Assembly: GCA_012861695.1 (NCBI GenBank)
Contig: JAAOOA010000060.1
Location: 10,376,954 to 10,440,953 of the forward strand
DNA: 64,000 nt
Direction: 5' to 3'
Origin: Trematomus loennbergii
Lineage: Eukaryota > Chordata > Actinopteri > Perciformes > Nototheniidae
In this document: piece by piece, positions 53,421-64,000 of the stretch
How positions within the stretch are numbered: position 1 is the first letter of the stretch
Layout: every line of letters begins with the position of its first letter
The notes under the pieces: generated by a model
Told to the model about the DNA's origin: nothing
Database searches by the model: none
Seen by the model: only the letters and a program-made list of their open reading frames with translations
Made by a program: the position numbers and the translations under genes

Positions 53421-54689
53421 CTTCAAGTGCTCAACGTGAAGTCGGAACTACCGAAACAGTTAGGCAAAAACTGTTTCCTGTTAAGAGCTTATTTGAAGCA
53501 AAGCAATGAACAATAATTATACATGCAGAGATTTGTTAAGAATAAGGTTAGATTTGAAAATCTTGATAGCAAATGTTGTTTAAAAGGACAAACATGTTTT
53601 ATTCAACTGCTGGAACGCTTTTTTTAACAGGATGCATACATGGTTTGTTATAAAGAATGTAATTGAATATAATTGAGTAAATGCTGTTTTAGTGCAGACG
53701 GATGTTGAATAATATGAACAATAAAGTGCTGGAAATTATTCGTTTTCAATGGTCTTACTACATGTTCAAGGAGGCACTTTGCGAACAAGTTTAGGCATAG
53801 ATAATGATGTTCATTCAATCACCTCAAAGCTTTCCTTCCTTTGAAATGTTGCAGTAACTTTTATGTTCACTAGATGTCGACAGTGATACACAAATGAAGA
53901 CAGGTTCAAAGTGAGAGTCCCACACAAAAGTGCTTAGAAGTATACTATTTTGTTCCTTCATTTAAAATTAAACTTTTTTATTTGTTCTTTTCCTCATAAT
54001 CTTTTCATTATTCTTAATTTTCTCCGAATTTAAGGTTGGAACCACAAATTGGCATTATTTTCTTGGTTCAGCCACCACATGGGACTATATTGATCAATTC
54101 TATTAATTTCCACATTTCAGTTTGGACCCATGTTTTGAATATTGCAAAGTGACAAACCCTGCTTTTCCACACGTATGCAGTGTTGCCCCATGCTATACCT
54201 GCCTCTCTCTTTTAGTCCTTTCACTTTGACTCTTACTTTTCCTTCGGTCCTCCCAGTGCCAGTCAATTACCCAGCACACTTCACTCTCCCTTTAACCCTC
54301 AGCCCCTCTCAACCTATAACTCGGGCCCCAACATCACCTCCACCCGTCTCCCTAATAAGCGAATGCACATGCAAATGAGCAGTCAGCCAGCTGGTATCAC
54401 AGCAGTCATGTGATCTATCAAGGTAGGGGGTGAGGGGGTGAAGGAGACAGGAGACAGGAGACAGGAGGGAGGATGAAGGAGAGGATGAGAGGGGGACAGA
54501 CACGTTCAAAGACGTGCTGGAGAGACACACTGGCATCCCTCTGCTAGATGTCAGAATAATCCCATCAGCCCTCTCTCCCTTTGACCATCATCCCATTCAT
54601 ACCCTTTACTTCTGTAGCCTTCAAGGACAAACACCTCAAATGTCACTTGCCTGATGCATGACACTTTCCTCTTTCTCCATATCTCTCTG

Positions 54690-54701
54690 TGTGGTGTGTG
54701 T

Positions 54702-54744
<43 letters not shown>

Positions 54745-54749
54745 TGTGT

Positions 54750-54790
<41 letters not shown>
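54690..54790 (+). repeat. (GT)n microsatellite
   Basis: About 100 bp of GT with several GGTG interruptions. All frames over it are low-complexity artefacts. Confidence 0.95.
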
Positions 54791-54791
<1 letters not shown>

Positions 54792-55397
54792 ACCCATTCC
54801 AGCAGATCCTGCTGGCATAAGATGTGCTTCGGCCTGCCAACAGCAACCATCCTCATCCATTCCTCCTTCCTTCTCCTTCCCCCTGGCTTCCTGATGATGA
54901 GGGAGAACCCTATAGTTCCACGCTTCTTATTTTTTTACGTTAGTGGTGTGTTGTCTGCGATTAGAGTATTTGTTAGTCAGTAAGTGAATACATCCACCCT
55001 GTGTGCCCAGATATGAGCATGCAGGAACCTGATTACAAAGTTCACCTCAGAGACTTAGACATCCACGTGGTTTGACATTGGCATTGACATTTATTAATAC
55101 AGACGGAAAATGAATTTACATTATAAAAGTGAACAATCACACACACACCATATCAAGTGGTCATCACACATTTATAATATTTTAATTTTGTGTAAATTAT
55201 AGTAGATGGATAGTTAGATATCTGTCCATCATTTATATGTATTTATTTATTTAGGCCTACTCTTCATTCTTTTTGTCCCTGTGTTCCTTCAGTCCATGTC
55301 GGCTCAGTGTGTGAACGAGCTGCAATGCACCATAGAGACTCCAGTCACCTGTTACCTGTCAGGAGAGATTCACACAGAGAGAAGACATTCAGAAATT

Positions 55398-55433
55398 GCA
55401 TGTGTGTTTGTGTGTGGTGTGTGTGTGTGTGTG

Positions 55434-55479
<46 letters not shown>

Positions 55480-55553
55480 TGTGGGTGTGTGTGTTGTGGT
55501 GTGTGTGTTGTGTGTGTGTGTGTGTGTGTGTGCGTCTGTGTGTCTGTGTGTGT
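55398..55553 (+). repeat. Interrupted (GT)n microsatellite
   Basis: About 155 bp of GT with TTG, GGTG and CTGT interruptions, starting only about 20 bp below the third LIM exon donor. Confidence 0.95.
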
Positions 55554-55575
55554 CATGCTCTCAGGAAGGCAGTAC

Positions 55576-55630
55576 CTCTTGGACCAAACATCCTCAGGTA
55601 GCAGTGTGAACAATATGGCTTTTCGTCATA
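55576..55630 (-). CDS. LIM gene exon 3
   Basis: 55 nt encoding YDEKPYCSHCYLRMFGPR plus one base, after a TTTTCAG acceptor and before a GTACTG donor. It is too short for an ordinary open-frame scan. Confidence 0.8.
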
Positions 55631-58147
55631 CTGAAAAACAAATAGGACATACTGTCTTCACTGCGTCATTTATATAATCAATTATTGTAACTGCTATATT
55701 ACCTTTACATAAATAGAAGATATGTAAAAATACCTCAGCATGTTGACCTGGTGTGAGCTGTCTGTTGCACTTTTGACACTTGAGACACAGAGGGTGATAG
55801 TCCCTCCCTAAGGACCTCTTCTTCTCACCTGTACCAGAGAAAAATGAAAACTGTATAAATGAGAGGCGGGATGCACAATCAACAAACAAACATTGTAAAA
55901 ATAAGAAAAACGATATACTATGAGATATCTTTTGAAGCAATCAAATGTATTTATTCATTTTGTTTAATTATTTTATTCTTTTTATTTTTTTATTTAATTT
56001 GTCTCTTTTTTTATCCTATTACTTTAGATTTATGAAGCATAATTGCTACTTTATTAAAATGTTGCATTATTTTATTTGCATTGATTCATTATTGGATATA
56101 GAGGTAATGTTTGTATTTGTATTTTTCTCAGAAGTAACTACTATAAAGCATCACATTTATCATTTATCTGAAAGGTCCCAATGTGTTTATTTTGATGGGC
56201 TGTCTTCTGAGTGGTTAAACATTACTAATGGTGTTCCTCAAGGTTCTGTTTTAGGTCCACTTTTATTCTCCATCTACATCAATAGTTTAGGTGAAAATGT
56301 CGATGGAGCAACCTTACATTTTTATGCGGACGATACCGTTATGTACTGTGCACGTCCCTCCATTAATGAGGCTGTTGTTGAATTGCAAGCTGCTTTTAAC
56401 ATTATTCAGACTCAGCTCTCAGCGCTTAAGCTTCTTTTAAATGTGGATAAAACCAAGGTAATGCTCTTTTCAAAAGCTAAAAAGACACCAGAGCCTGTTT
56501 TAGATATTTTAACTACGCAAGGAATAAACTTGAAGTGGTTGCCTGTTACAAATACCTTGGTATCTGGCTTGATGATTGTCTCACTTTTAATGTCATGTCA
56601 TAACCTGCTTAAAAAACTGAGGGTTAGGCTAGGTTTCTTCTACAGGAACAAGTCCTGTTTCTCGCTCGAGGCCAGAAAAAGGCTAGTCACTGTGACCTTT
56701 TTACCTGTGCTGGACTATGGGGATTTGATTTATATGAATGCGCCAATTGCCTGGTCAAGTTAGATGCTGCGTATCACAGTGCACTGAGATTTGTGACAAA
56801 CTGTAAAGCATTAACCCATCACTGTACCCTGTATGCAAGGGCTGGTCTGCCTTCACTAACTGCACGAGGCTCAGTCACTGGTACATTTTTATATATAAAG
56901 CCATGTTAGGGAACTTCCATCCTACATCTGCTCCCTGATCTCACGGCGAACTGTAAGTGGCTACTGCCTGAGATCGCATGCTGTGGTTTTATTAAATGTG
57001 CCAACTGCTAGGACTGTCTTAGGGAAAATAGCATTTAGATGCGCAGCTCCACTGTCCTGGAATAGTCTGCAATTAAAATGGAAACTGAGCAATCTGGTGC
57101 CACTCAATGTTTTTAAAGCTCGGTTGGATGCTACTCAATCGAAGCTGTTGGTACCTGTGCATGTGGATAGTATGTAATTTGTAATCCCTGTAATGCTACT
57201 GTATGATGTCCTTTTGTTGTTCTGTTTATGTTTTTAATGTTTCATGTGGAACCTACTTGAGCAGGTCTCCCTTGAAAAGAGGTCATGATCTCAATGGGAT
57301 ACAACCTGGATAAATAAAGGTTTGAAATGAAAAAAAGAAAAAAAAAGTATTATAATGTTGTGTTGTTGTTTTTTTATTTTAAAATACAGTAGACATAGTA
57401 AAGAATGTGTTGTTCTATAAAAAGAGACAAGAGGGCCAGGTCACATCATAGAATATCTACTTAGCTGGTTCATAAAGGGAAGAGTAAAACCAGCTTAAAA
57501 AAACAATTGATTTATTTGGTTTAAGTGATATTTTGCATTCAATAGTGACATCTCGTGTTGGGGACAGGACTGTAACTCAAAGAGACAGAAGGTGGGGAGG
57601 AAACCCGAGAGCAGCTGAAGCTCGTTTGGCTGGACCCACATCCTGTTGTCATGGATGTGTGCGTGCACATTTGTGTGTCTGTGTGCTCGGAGAATAGAGC
57701 TTTATTAGCAAATAGGCCTCAAAAACCTTTGTGGCACATTTAAAAATAAATATGAAAGCTTGTTTTTCAAAGTACATACTATATTGACAGTAAAAGCACA
57801 GGCGTAATGAATAACATTAACGATGTCTCACTTACATGCAGGTGTGTGCATCGTTAGCAAATGAGTTGCACCTGTGTTTGGCAGGTTATAATGTCCACTG
57901 TCAAACTGCCAATAATATGAATACATGTTCACCTTATTACTTCTGCTTTACCCCTTAGTCCTACTGTGTTTTTCTATTCATATATTTTTTCTATTTTCCT
58001 TTTCAGATGAATCAAGTAACTGGAAGAACATTTGAGATAGAGCTTGAAGGATGTTCAGAAAAAGAATGCCAGACTGAGTAAACACTTAAAGAGGTCACAC
58101 TCACCGAAGTAGACGGGCTTCCCGCAAATTGGACAGTAGCCAACCAT
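55576..58147 (-). CDS. CRIP/CSRP-type single-LIM-domain protein (3' end not found)
   Basis: Three minus-strand exons: 58105-58147, 55734-55828 and 55576-55630, with matching phases and GT-AG borders. Joined, they give about 65 residues with a complete zinc-binding LIM pattern: Cys5, Cys8, His26, Cys29, Cys32, Cys35, Cys53, Cys56 (spacing 2-17-2-2-2-17-2). YCPICGKPVYFGE and GRDYHPLCLKCQKC followed by MFGPRG are typical of CRIP and CSRP proteins, small zinc proteins that act as protein-protein adaptors in cytoplasm or nucleus. The final Cys pair is spaced C-x2-C, where CRIP1 has C-x3-C. The expected short last exon after GPRG was not identified; GNR followed by a stop at a possible acceptor near 55358 is one weak option. 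A LINE sits in intron 1 on the opposite strand. I cannot name the orthologue. Confidence 0.75.
55734..55828 (-). CDS. LIM gene exon 2
   Basis: 95 nt encoding GEKKRSLGRDYHPLCLKCQK, then CNRQLTPGQHAE, between an ACAG acceptor and a GTATTT donor. It holds the His/Cys core of the zinc site. Confidence 0.85.
55945..57345 (+). mobile_element. LINE reverse-transcriptase fragment with 3' end
   Basis: An open frame to 56763 includes NITNGVPQGSVLGPLLFSIY and FYADDTVMYC, the core reverse-transcriptase motifs of jockey-superfamily LINEs. Downstream, out of frame, come LDYGDLIYMNA, AYHSALRFVTNCKALTHHC and TVLGKIAFRCAAPLSWNSLQ. The 3' end has 'ctcaatgggatacaacctggataaataaagg' and an A-rich tail at about 57330-57345. 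Several frame breaks and a 5' truncation make it inactive. It lies in intron 1 of the LIM gene, opposite strand. Confidence 0.88.
58105..58147 (-). CDS. LIM gene exon 1
   Basis: ATG at 58145-58147; 43 nt encoding MVGYCPICGKPVYF plus one base, ending at a GTGAGT donor. It supplies the first Cys pair. Confidence 0.75.
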
Positions 58148-61100
58148 GATGGTATGTAATTATTCAACGACGACTGTGTGAGAGAACGTATATGCTTCAT
58201 GAGCATGTGAGTGTGTGTGTGAATTGAAAATTGACAGGAAAACCGTTATGTCTGCGTGAGCACCAAAACCAGGATGTGGTGGGTGAGACGTCACCAGAAG
58301 AGAGAGAAAGATGTGATTTGAAAAGCTACTTTCAGTGGAAAATAAATCATGATATCAGGTGTTAAGCCGTGTTAATAAGCATCACTTTATGTGTATATAC
58401 TGATGCGTTGGGTGCACAGCCATGACACTGTGAAGAGAGACAGAAACAGGGAGAGAAAGGAGGGTGAGGAGAGGAGGGACAAAAACAGCTGTCAGCAGCT
58501 CAGGTTCCCAGCTATCTTCTCTCCCTGCCTGCTGTTTTCACCCTCTTTTCTAGATTAAAAACAAGGAGTTGAGCCTCTGAATTGAAAAGAGAAACCCGAC
58601 ACTTGGCCCTTTCTTCCCTTCTTTCTGTCTCTCTATCTCTCTGCACTGTCACATACTCACACACATGCATACCCCCCCCTCTCTGACTCACACCCCTTTA
58701 TATTCTCTCACACACACACACTGTACTTCCTCTCAGTGACATCACATAAAGAGGCTGCAAGCCAAAGAGCAGAGGGAGAGGCAGGGTGAGGTCGGTTGGT
58801 TGAGGGACATGCAGAGGGGAGGTGTGTGCGTGTGAGTGTGTTTGTGTGGAGGCAGATATCCCCTCGGGACAGGTGATGGAAGTCAAGCAGGGGAGGGACA
58901 GGGGTGAGGAGAGACGAGCGAGACAGAGGAGGGAGACAGTAGCCGGCCTCAGCTCAGCGGGGACAAAGAATGAACTCTGATGAACTTCTCAGAGCAGAAC
59001 GGGAACTAGAGTCACCGTGGAGGACAGGCCAACGTCTGTGTGCTTCGATCCATATCACTGTCACTTGTGTCTTGCTTATGAATGACCGAAAGCGACTGAA
59101 TGATATCTGGCAGTACAGTTGTACACGGGCGGAACAAGTATTCTAATTTTTTGCTGATAAAAGTAGCAACCTCCATGTAAAATCACTCAGAAATGTAAGT
59201 GAAAGTTGTGGCAGTAAAATGTCCTCAGAGTTTCACATGTAAAAGGCTTAATGTTAAAGATATCCTTTTCAGTGTATTTTATTATATCTTTGTGTTATTT
59301 TAACGGGGACATATTGTGCTCACTTTCAGGTTCATACTTGCATTTTGTGCCTCTACTGTGACATGCTTTAATGTAAAAGCAGGAAAACATCAGACTAAAA
59401 CGTTAATATAAGAAGCTAAAGTATTCACAAGGTACTTAAAATGCCATTTTACATTACATTTCATTTCGCTAATGCTTTTATCCAAAGCGACTTACAATAA
59501 GTGCATTTACAGATGAAGAAGCAAACTCAAAAGCAAGAATCCTGCAGGTACATTTCCTATCTATAAGCCCATTCATATATATATTTATATTTTTGGTATC
59601 TCTTTTTTTTTTGGCAAAGGTGCAGCTTAAACAGTTGAGTTTTCAGTCTGCAACAAAAGATGTGTAGACTCTCTGCTGTCCTGAAACCAATGTGCGGCTT
59701 GGTCCACCATTTTGGGGCCAGGATAGCCAACAGGCCTGTTTTTGTTGAGGGAACCTGGGTCACACATTTGACAGCAAACGAAACAAGAAAAAGGGCCAGG
59801 ATTACAAATTGTGTTTTGGCAAAAAGGGGGATACATTTCCTGGAACCGTTGTAGTGAGAAACTGAAAATACTTAGAACATTTTTGGACAAATCTGTGATC
59901 AGAATGATATGTGGATAGTATAGTAGGAATGGTGCCAAATGGGTAAACAATGTTATAACTTAATTTACTCTTGAGTAGTTAAACCTATAATAACTATGCA
60001 CGATATTCTATTGATTGTTTGCATATTTAATACCCTATTCAAATTGTAAGAACAGCAACCAGATACATGTAGAAATATCTACCTCTAAAATAAGTGTACT
60101 ATAAGAGAAGTGAAGTGCAAGCACTTGAGTAAATATAGGCCTTCTTAATCTTCAAAAATGTACACATGTGTGCTTTTGTAATGTATATTTCCCAGCTTTA
60201 AACATCACAAACACATGTGATGAACTTCACAAGGCTATGAAATATACCAAGTAGTCATCATTTGCATATTTGCCAGCATGCCGCTCCTGTGTGTCATGTT
60301 TTGCAGGGGGATGGAATACCAAGTAGCTATTTCATCTGACCAGCATTCCCTACAGGATAACCCATAATGTCTCTCCATCAGCATTCATTGTGTGGAGCTA
60401 CACCCTGAATCAGAGGCCTATGTGCCTGCGCATGTTACAGCGCTTTTTATTCAGGTGATGATGTCATTACAATAACAGAGAACAGATTAGTTCATATGCA
60501 CCAAGAAAAAGCAGAGATTTGAGTCATTAGAGCGAGAAGGAATAGCTAGAAGCAGGGAGGATTTCTACTCGTTGGATTAGAGAAAAATGTAAAGGAATTG
60601 GAGAGAAATTAAAAGGAAAGAGGAGTAGAGCATAGGAAAACAGAGGAGCTGTAATTGTGAAATGGAGAGAGGGAGAAAAGAAAGAAGAGGAGGAGAAGAG
60701 AGGGGCGTTAAAACCACATTTCCCTGTGGATCTTTTGGTAAGACTGCGTTGAGAAAACTGCCAAAACTCTTAACACACACATTCCCGCACTGGCATGCAC
60801 ATATGCATGGTTCACTTCTGCCAAGTCATATGAGATACACCACTAACACACACATGGATGGAGGGATGTGGGAAATGTGTGTGTGTGTGTGAACTGGATT
60901 TATAGTAACTTTTAGAGAGTGGTGGAAACAGACAGAGCTCGGAGGAGGGAGAAACACTGGCTCCTCTCCTCCGTCTCCTCTGGTGGGTTGGAGCTCGCCG
61001 AGGCCAAACCCTCCTGACGCCAGCTTTGAGAATGGTGTGCGGGTGGGGGGGGCGCAGGAAGAGGCTCAGGAAGGAAAAATGGCTGGATGGATTCCTTCTT

Positions 61101-62379
61101 CCCACACATAAATGCACTGTTGATCACATGTGCGTACACATGAAAGTATACACATGGCAAAAAAGAAGCCTTTGGACGGTTGCCTTTCCCCCCCGCTCAC
61201 TCTCACCACCCACTCGTCATCACGTTTCAGTTCTTGGCATCCTCTTTCCTCCGCAAGCCCAGCCCAGAATATGACATGGCTTTGGGGTTGCATCTCAGCA
61301 GCACACACAGAATCAGCTTTGCAATACAAGACATATGGCAAGCCAAATCAAGCAGCATCTCAAACATTTGACGGATGAAGACGACCAAAGGACCAAATGG
61401 GGACTTAATGGGTACCTGCTTGATACTTTGTACCATTCCTGTGATTGTTTGTCCGTGTAAAAAATATCTGTTTTCCAAATGATATTTCCTCGCATTATTT
61501 TTTTAAACCATCAGACTGTCAACAGCACAAAGGGACACAGCTTAAGCTTCTCTACCCAAGCCAAAAAAATCCCTCATCCTTTACAGTTCCTAAGCCATTC
61601 TGGTGCTCATCTGGCACAGCCGGGTGGATATTTGGGTGCACCATGGAGCCATTTCTGGAGTGTGTTTTCCACAAATATCCCCCTCTGTGATGGCCTTTCC
61701 GGAGTCAGACGATCTAAAGGCTATAATCCTCTACTTAGGGTATCAGCGGATGGAAAAGTCAGAAAAATAAGTCCTTGTTTTTCACTATAAATCTGGCAAA
61801 GCCCGTAAGTCCCCCTCATGCCACTACGTAGCGATATGATAGTATGGTGACTAATACGACATGATTAGTAGCTGTGAGTAGCTGGGTCAGTCAGATTGCA
61901 TTATGGGATGTTTTGTTTTTGTTTGGTCTTGGAAGAAACCAATGGAGGAAATTGTGTGTTAATGGCAGATACTACACAGGTGTTGATGCCGCTCTGGCTT
62001 TTCAGTTTTCTTCTGGGCTACTATAATGTCCAATCCTCCCAATGGCTAACCAGACACTGTAAATACCATACGCACATCGCAACAGATAAACACACCATGC
62101 CATAAATAACAAGAACAAAACCTCCAGTATTTGTTTTGCAATGCCATACACTGTGAGAGTAACAACAGCAAAGGCCAATTAGAGATTTTAAGACAATGTT
62201 AGCCCTGCTAGTGGCCGGACCATAATGTTGGTTCAGAATTAAAGATCTATTGGATGCATGGCCATGACACTTTAGACATTTTGGACGGATGATGAGAATG
62301 GATTGTACTTATTTTGGTTTTGGTAGGGCTTCTTTTTTTGTAAACTGCCCCAACAACTTTTGGATCAATACAATCTGGT
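58148..62379. other. 4.2-kb gene-free interval
   Basis: No exon recognised. A fish-type interspersed repeat with 'gctaatgcttttatccaaagcgacttacaataagtgc' is near 59468, and a one-ended fragment of the 'GCATAATAGG' family may lie at 59303-59400. The open frames around 60600-61800 overlap in several registers with no domain match. Confidence 0.45.
59450..59560 (+). repeat. Interspersed repeat fragment ('CCAAAGCGACTTACAATAAG' type)
   Basis: 'cattacatttcatttcgctaatgcttttatccaaagcgacttacaataagtgc' is a high-copy repeat word in many fish genomes. The parent family is uncertain. Confidence 0.5.
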
Positions 62380-63475
62380 ACTGCTTGTGTAGGCCACCAG
62401 CAGTCATAACTGTGGTCCTGTTCACCATTTACATGCTCCCCCTCGGCCAGATCATCCGACATCATGGACTCAATTTCCACTGTTACGCTGATGATACCCA
62501 ATCTCAGCACTACTCCATCCTCCCAGCTCCCCCCTCAGTCTCTCATCAACTGCCTGCATGACATCAAAGCATGGATGTCGTCCAACTATCTCAAACTAAA
62601 CAGCAGGAAAACAGAGCTCATGGTTGTGGCACCCAAGGCGCTGCTCTAGAAGGTTGGTGACTTCATCCTCAAGGTTGACGGCTGCTCCATCTCCCCATCT
62701 CCTGAAGCCCGCAACCTGGGTGTCATCCTCGACTCCACCCGTTCCTTCCACTCCCACGTCAAGTCTGTGACCAAATCTGCCTTTTTCCATCTAAGGAACA
62801 TTGCTAGACTCCGACCGTCACTCTCGGAGTCGGTTGCCGAAACCCTAGTCCATGCGTTTGTCACCTCCCGCTTGGACTACTGCAATGTCTGTTTGGGGTT
62901 CCCAACAAAACCCTGGACAGGCTCCAGTATGTTCAAAACTGTGCTGCTAGGGTACTCACACATACAAAGCCGTGGCAGCACATCACTCCCCCCCACCCAC
63001 CCTCCACCCCATCCACCTCCACTGATTGCCGGTCAAGTCCCGCATATCATTCAAAATCCTCCTCCTTACCTACAAGTCCCTCCATGCCCTTGCCCCCCAG
63101 TACCTATCGGACATCCTCCGCCCACATGCCCCACCCCGGAACCTGCGGTCTTCAGACTCTGGCCTGCTTACCACCCCCGCACCAACCTGTGAACCTTCGG
63201 GGACAGAGCCTTCAGTGTGGCAGCCCCCACCCTCTGGAATGCTCTCCCTGCGGAGATCCGCACATCCCCATGCTTGACGCCTTCAAAAGGGCCCTCAAGA
63301 CCCATCTGTTTACTAAGGCCTTTGGCCCCTAATCTTTGTTGTTTTGTCTGTCTGACTGGTTGTTTGACCCTTTTGTTTTTGTTATGTTTGTTTTGCCCCT
63401 GTTCTTCTTTGTAAAGCGACCTTGGGTCTCATGAAAGGCGCTATATAATCCAAGCTATTATTATTATTATAACTT
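62380..63475 (+). mobile_element. L2-clade LINE, C-terminal RT half with 3' tail, decayed
   Basis: Across several frames the plus strand reads LNFHCYADDTQ (62470-62505, catalytic motif), CLHDIKAWMSSNYLKLNSRK, TELMVVAPKALL, EARNLGVILDSTRSF, FHLRNIARLRPSLS, TSRLDYCNV, KSRISFKILLLTYKSLHALA, QYLSDILRPHAPPRNLRSSD and DAFKRALKTHLFTKAF. These are the end blocks of an L2-type ORF2. The 3' end has 'catgaaaggcgctatataatccaagc' and a (TTA)n tail. Stops and frame shifts show it is dead. Confidence 0.9.
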
Positions 63476-64000
63476 TTTTTTTAAACTAGCCATATTCCAA
63501 TCAGTCTCAGCTGTTTTTGTTTAGTTAGCAAACTAACAGGCTAGACTGAACTGGGATCTGAACATCACCGGCAACACCATACCTATAATGAACATCAGTA
63601 TGCTAGCATTGTAATGTATCTCTGATGGTAATTGTGATCAATTTAGCATACAGATGTTAGCATTTAGCTCAAAGCATCCCAGTAGCTAAGTCCAGCATCA
63701 CAGAGCTGCCAGCGTGGCTAACAGACAGATAAGTGTGATTCATTATCTAGAAATACACATTATTTATTAACACAAGTGGTAACACACTCAGGACGGCTGA
63801 CGGATAACTCATCACAAGCTCAGACTAGCAGCAAAACACTGATCAAACGCACAGAGCTAAATATCAAATTCTAATGGAGACTGCAAAGTTATCAAATGCC
63901 CTAAATATGTCAAACTGAATTTGGTTAAAAAAAATTATAAATTGATCTAAAATCCATTTGATACGCTGATGCAACCATAAAGAACGTCTTACTTGGGGTT
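63476..64000. other. Window end, no feature seen
   Basis: AT-rich sequence with no exon, repeat family or motif that I recognise. Confidence 0.5.

Larger units (their letters stand above)
53421..55575. other. Gap between pi4k2b and the LIM exons
   Basis: No exon recognised. The last exon of the LIM gene should lie here but was not identified. GT arrays occupy 54690-54790 and 55398-55553. The pyrimidine-rich stretch near 54190-54350 has no visible coding meaning. Confidence 0.4.

Noticed and set aside
60577..61790. Many overlapping open frames on both strands
   Set aside because: No frame dominates, none shows a domain or splice pattern, and the stretch looks like GC-moderate unique non-coding DNA.

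Overview
The window reads as nuclear DNA of a ray-finned (teleost) fish. It holds short, conserved vertebrate exons separated by long introns with GT-AG borders. The introns and gaps are packed with fish-style short DNA transposons (hAT-like with 8-bp target duplications, and several TTAA-flanked families), L2/CR1-like LINE fragments, a tRNA-derived SINE and long GT arrays. There are no operons, CRISPR arrays, rRNA genes or true tRNA genes.

Layout. (1) 1232-14670, minus strand: a complete seven-exon gene for a neuronal-type nicotinic acetylcholine receptor non-alpha subunit of the beta2/beta4 type, possibly the fish beta5. (2) 14671-22960: no gene recognised; old LINE tails and short transposons. 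(3) 22961-25024, plus strand: a seven-exon HIPK-like protein kinase with broken reading frame, probably an unprocessed pseudogene. (4) 25025-27650: piggyBac-like and hAT-like non-autonomous transposons. (5) about 27660-32229, minus strand: an HTRA3-like secreted serine protease. Its signal peptide, IGFBP, Kazal and protease exons are clear, but its PDZ end is badly degraded in frame. (6) 32230-37504: a composite hAT element, a LINE endonuclease fragment and a TTAA element. (7) 37505-53175, minus strand: pi4k2b, type II phosphatidylinositol 4-kinase beta, all eleven exons placed. (8) 55576-58147, minus strand: three exons of a CRIP/CSRP-type single-LIM protein whose last exon I could not place; intron 1 carries an opposite-strand LINE reverse transcriptase. 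(9) 58148-64000: no host gene recognised; a decayed L2-type LINE at about 62380-63475.

The four intact-looking loci are ordinary vertebrate genes with unrelated jobs (ion channel, secreted protease, lipid kinase, LIM protein), and nothing suggests a joint pathway. The main points of interest are in the mobile DNA: two TTAA-targeting elements that share one TTAA, four copies of a TTAA element with a conserved central palindrome, a SINE split by another transposon, and perfect 8-bp target duplications around four hAT-like elements. Single-base frame breaks recur in otherwise well-conserved exons of three genes, which points to assembly indels as much as to gene decay. I did not find a convincing new biological system.
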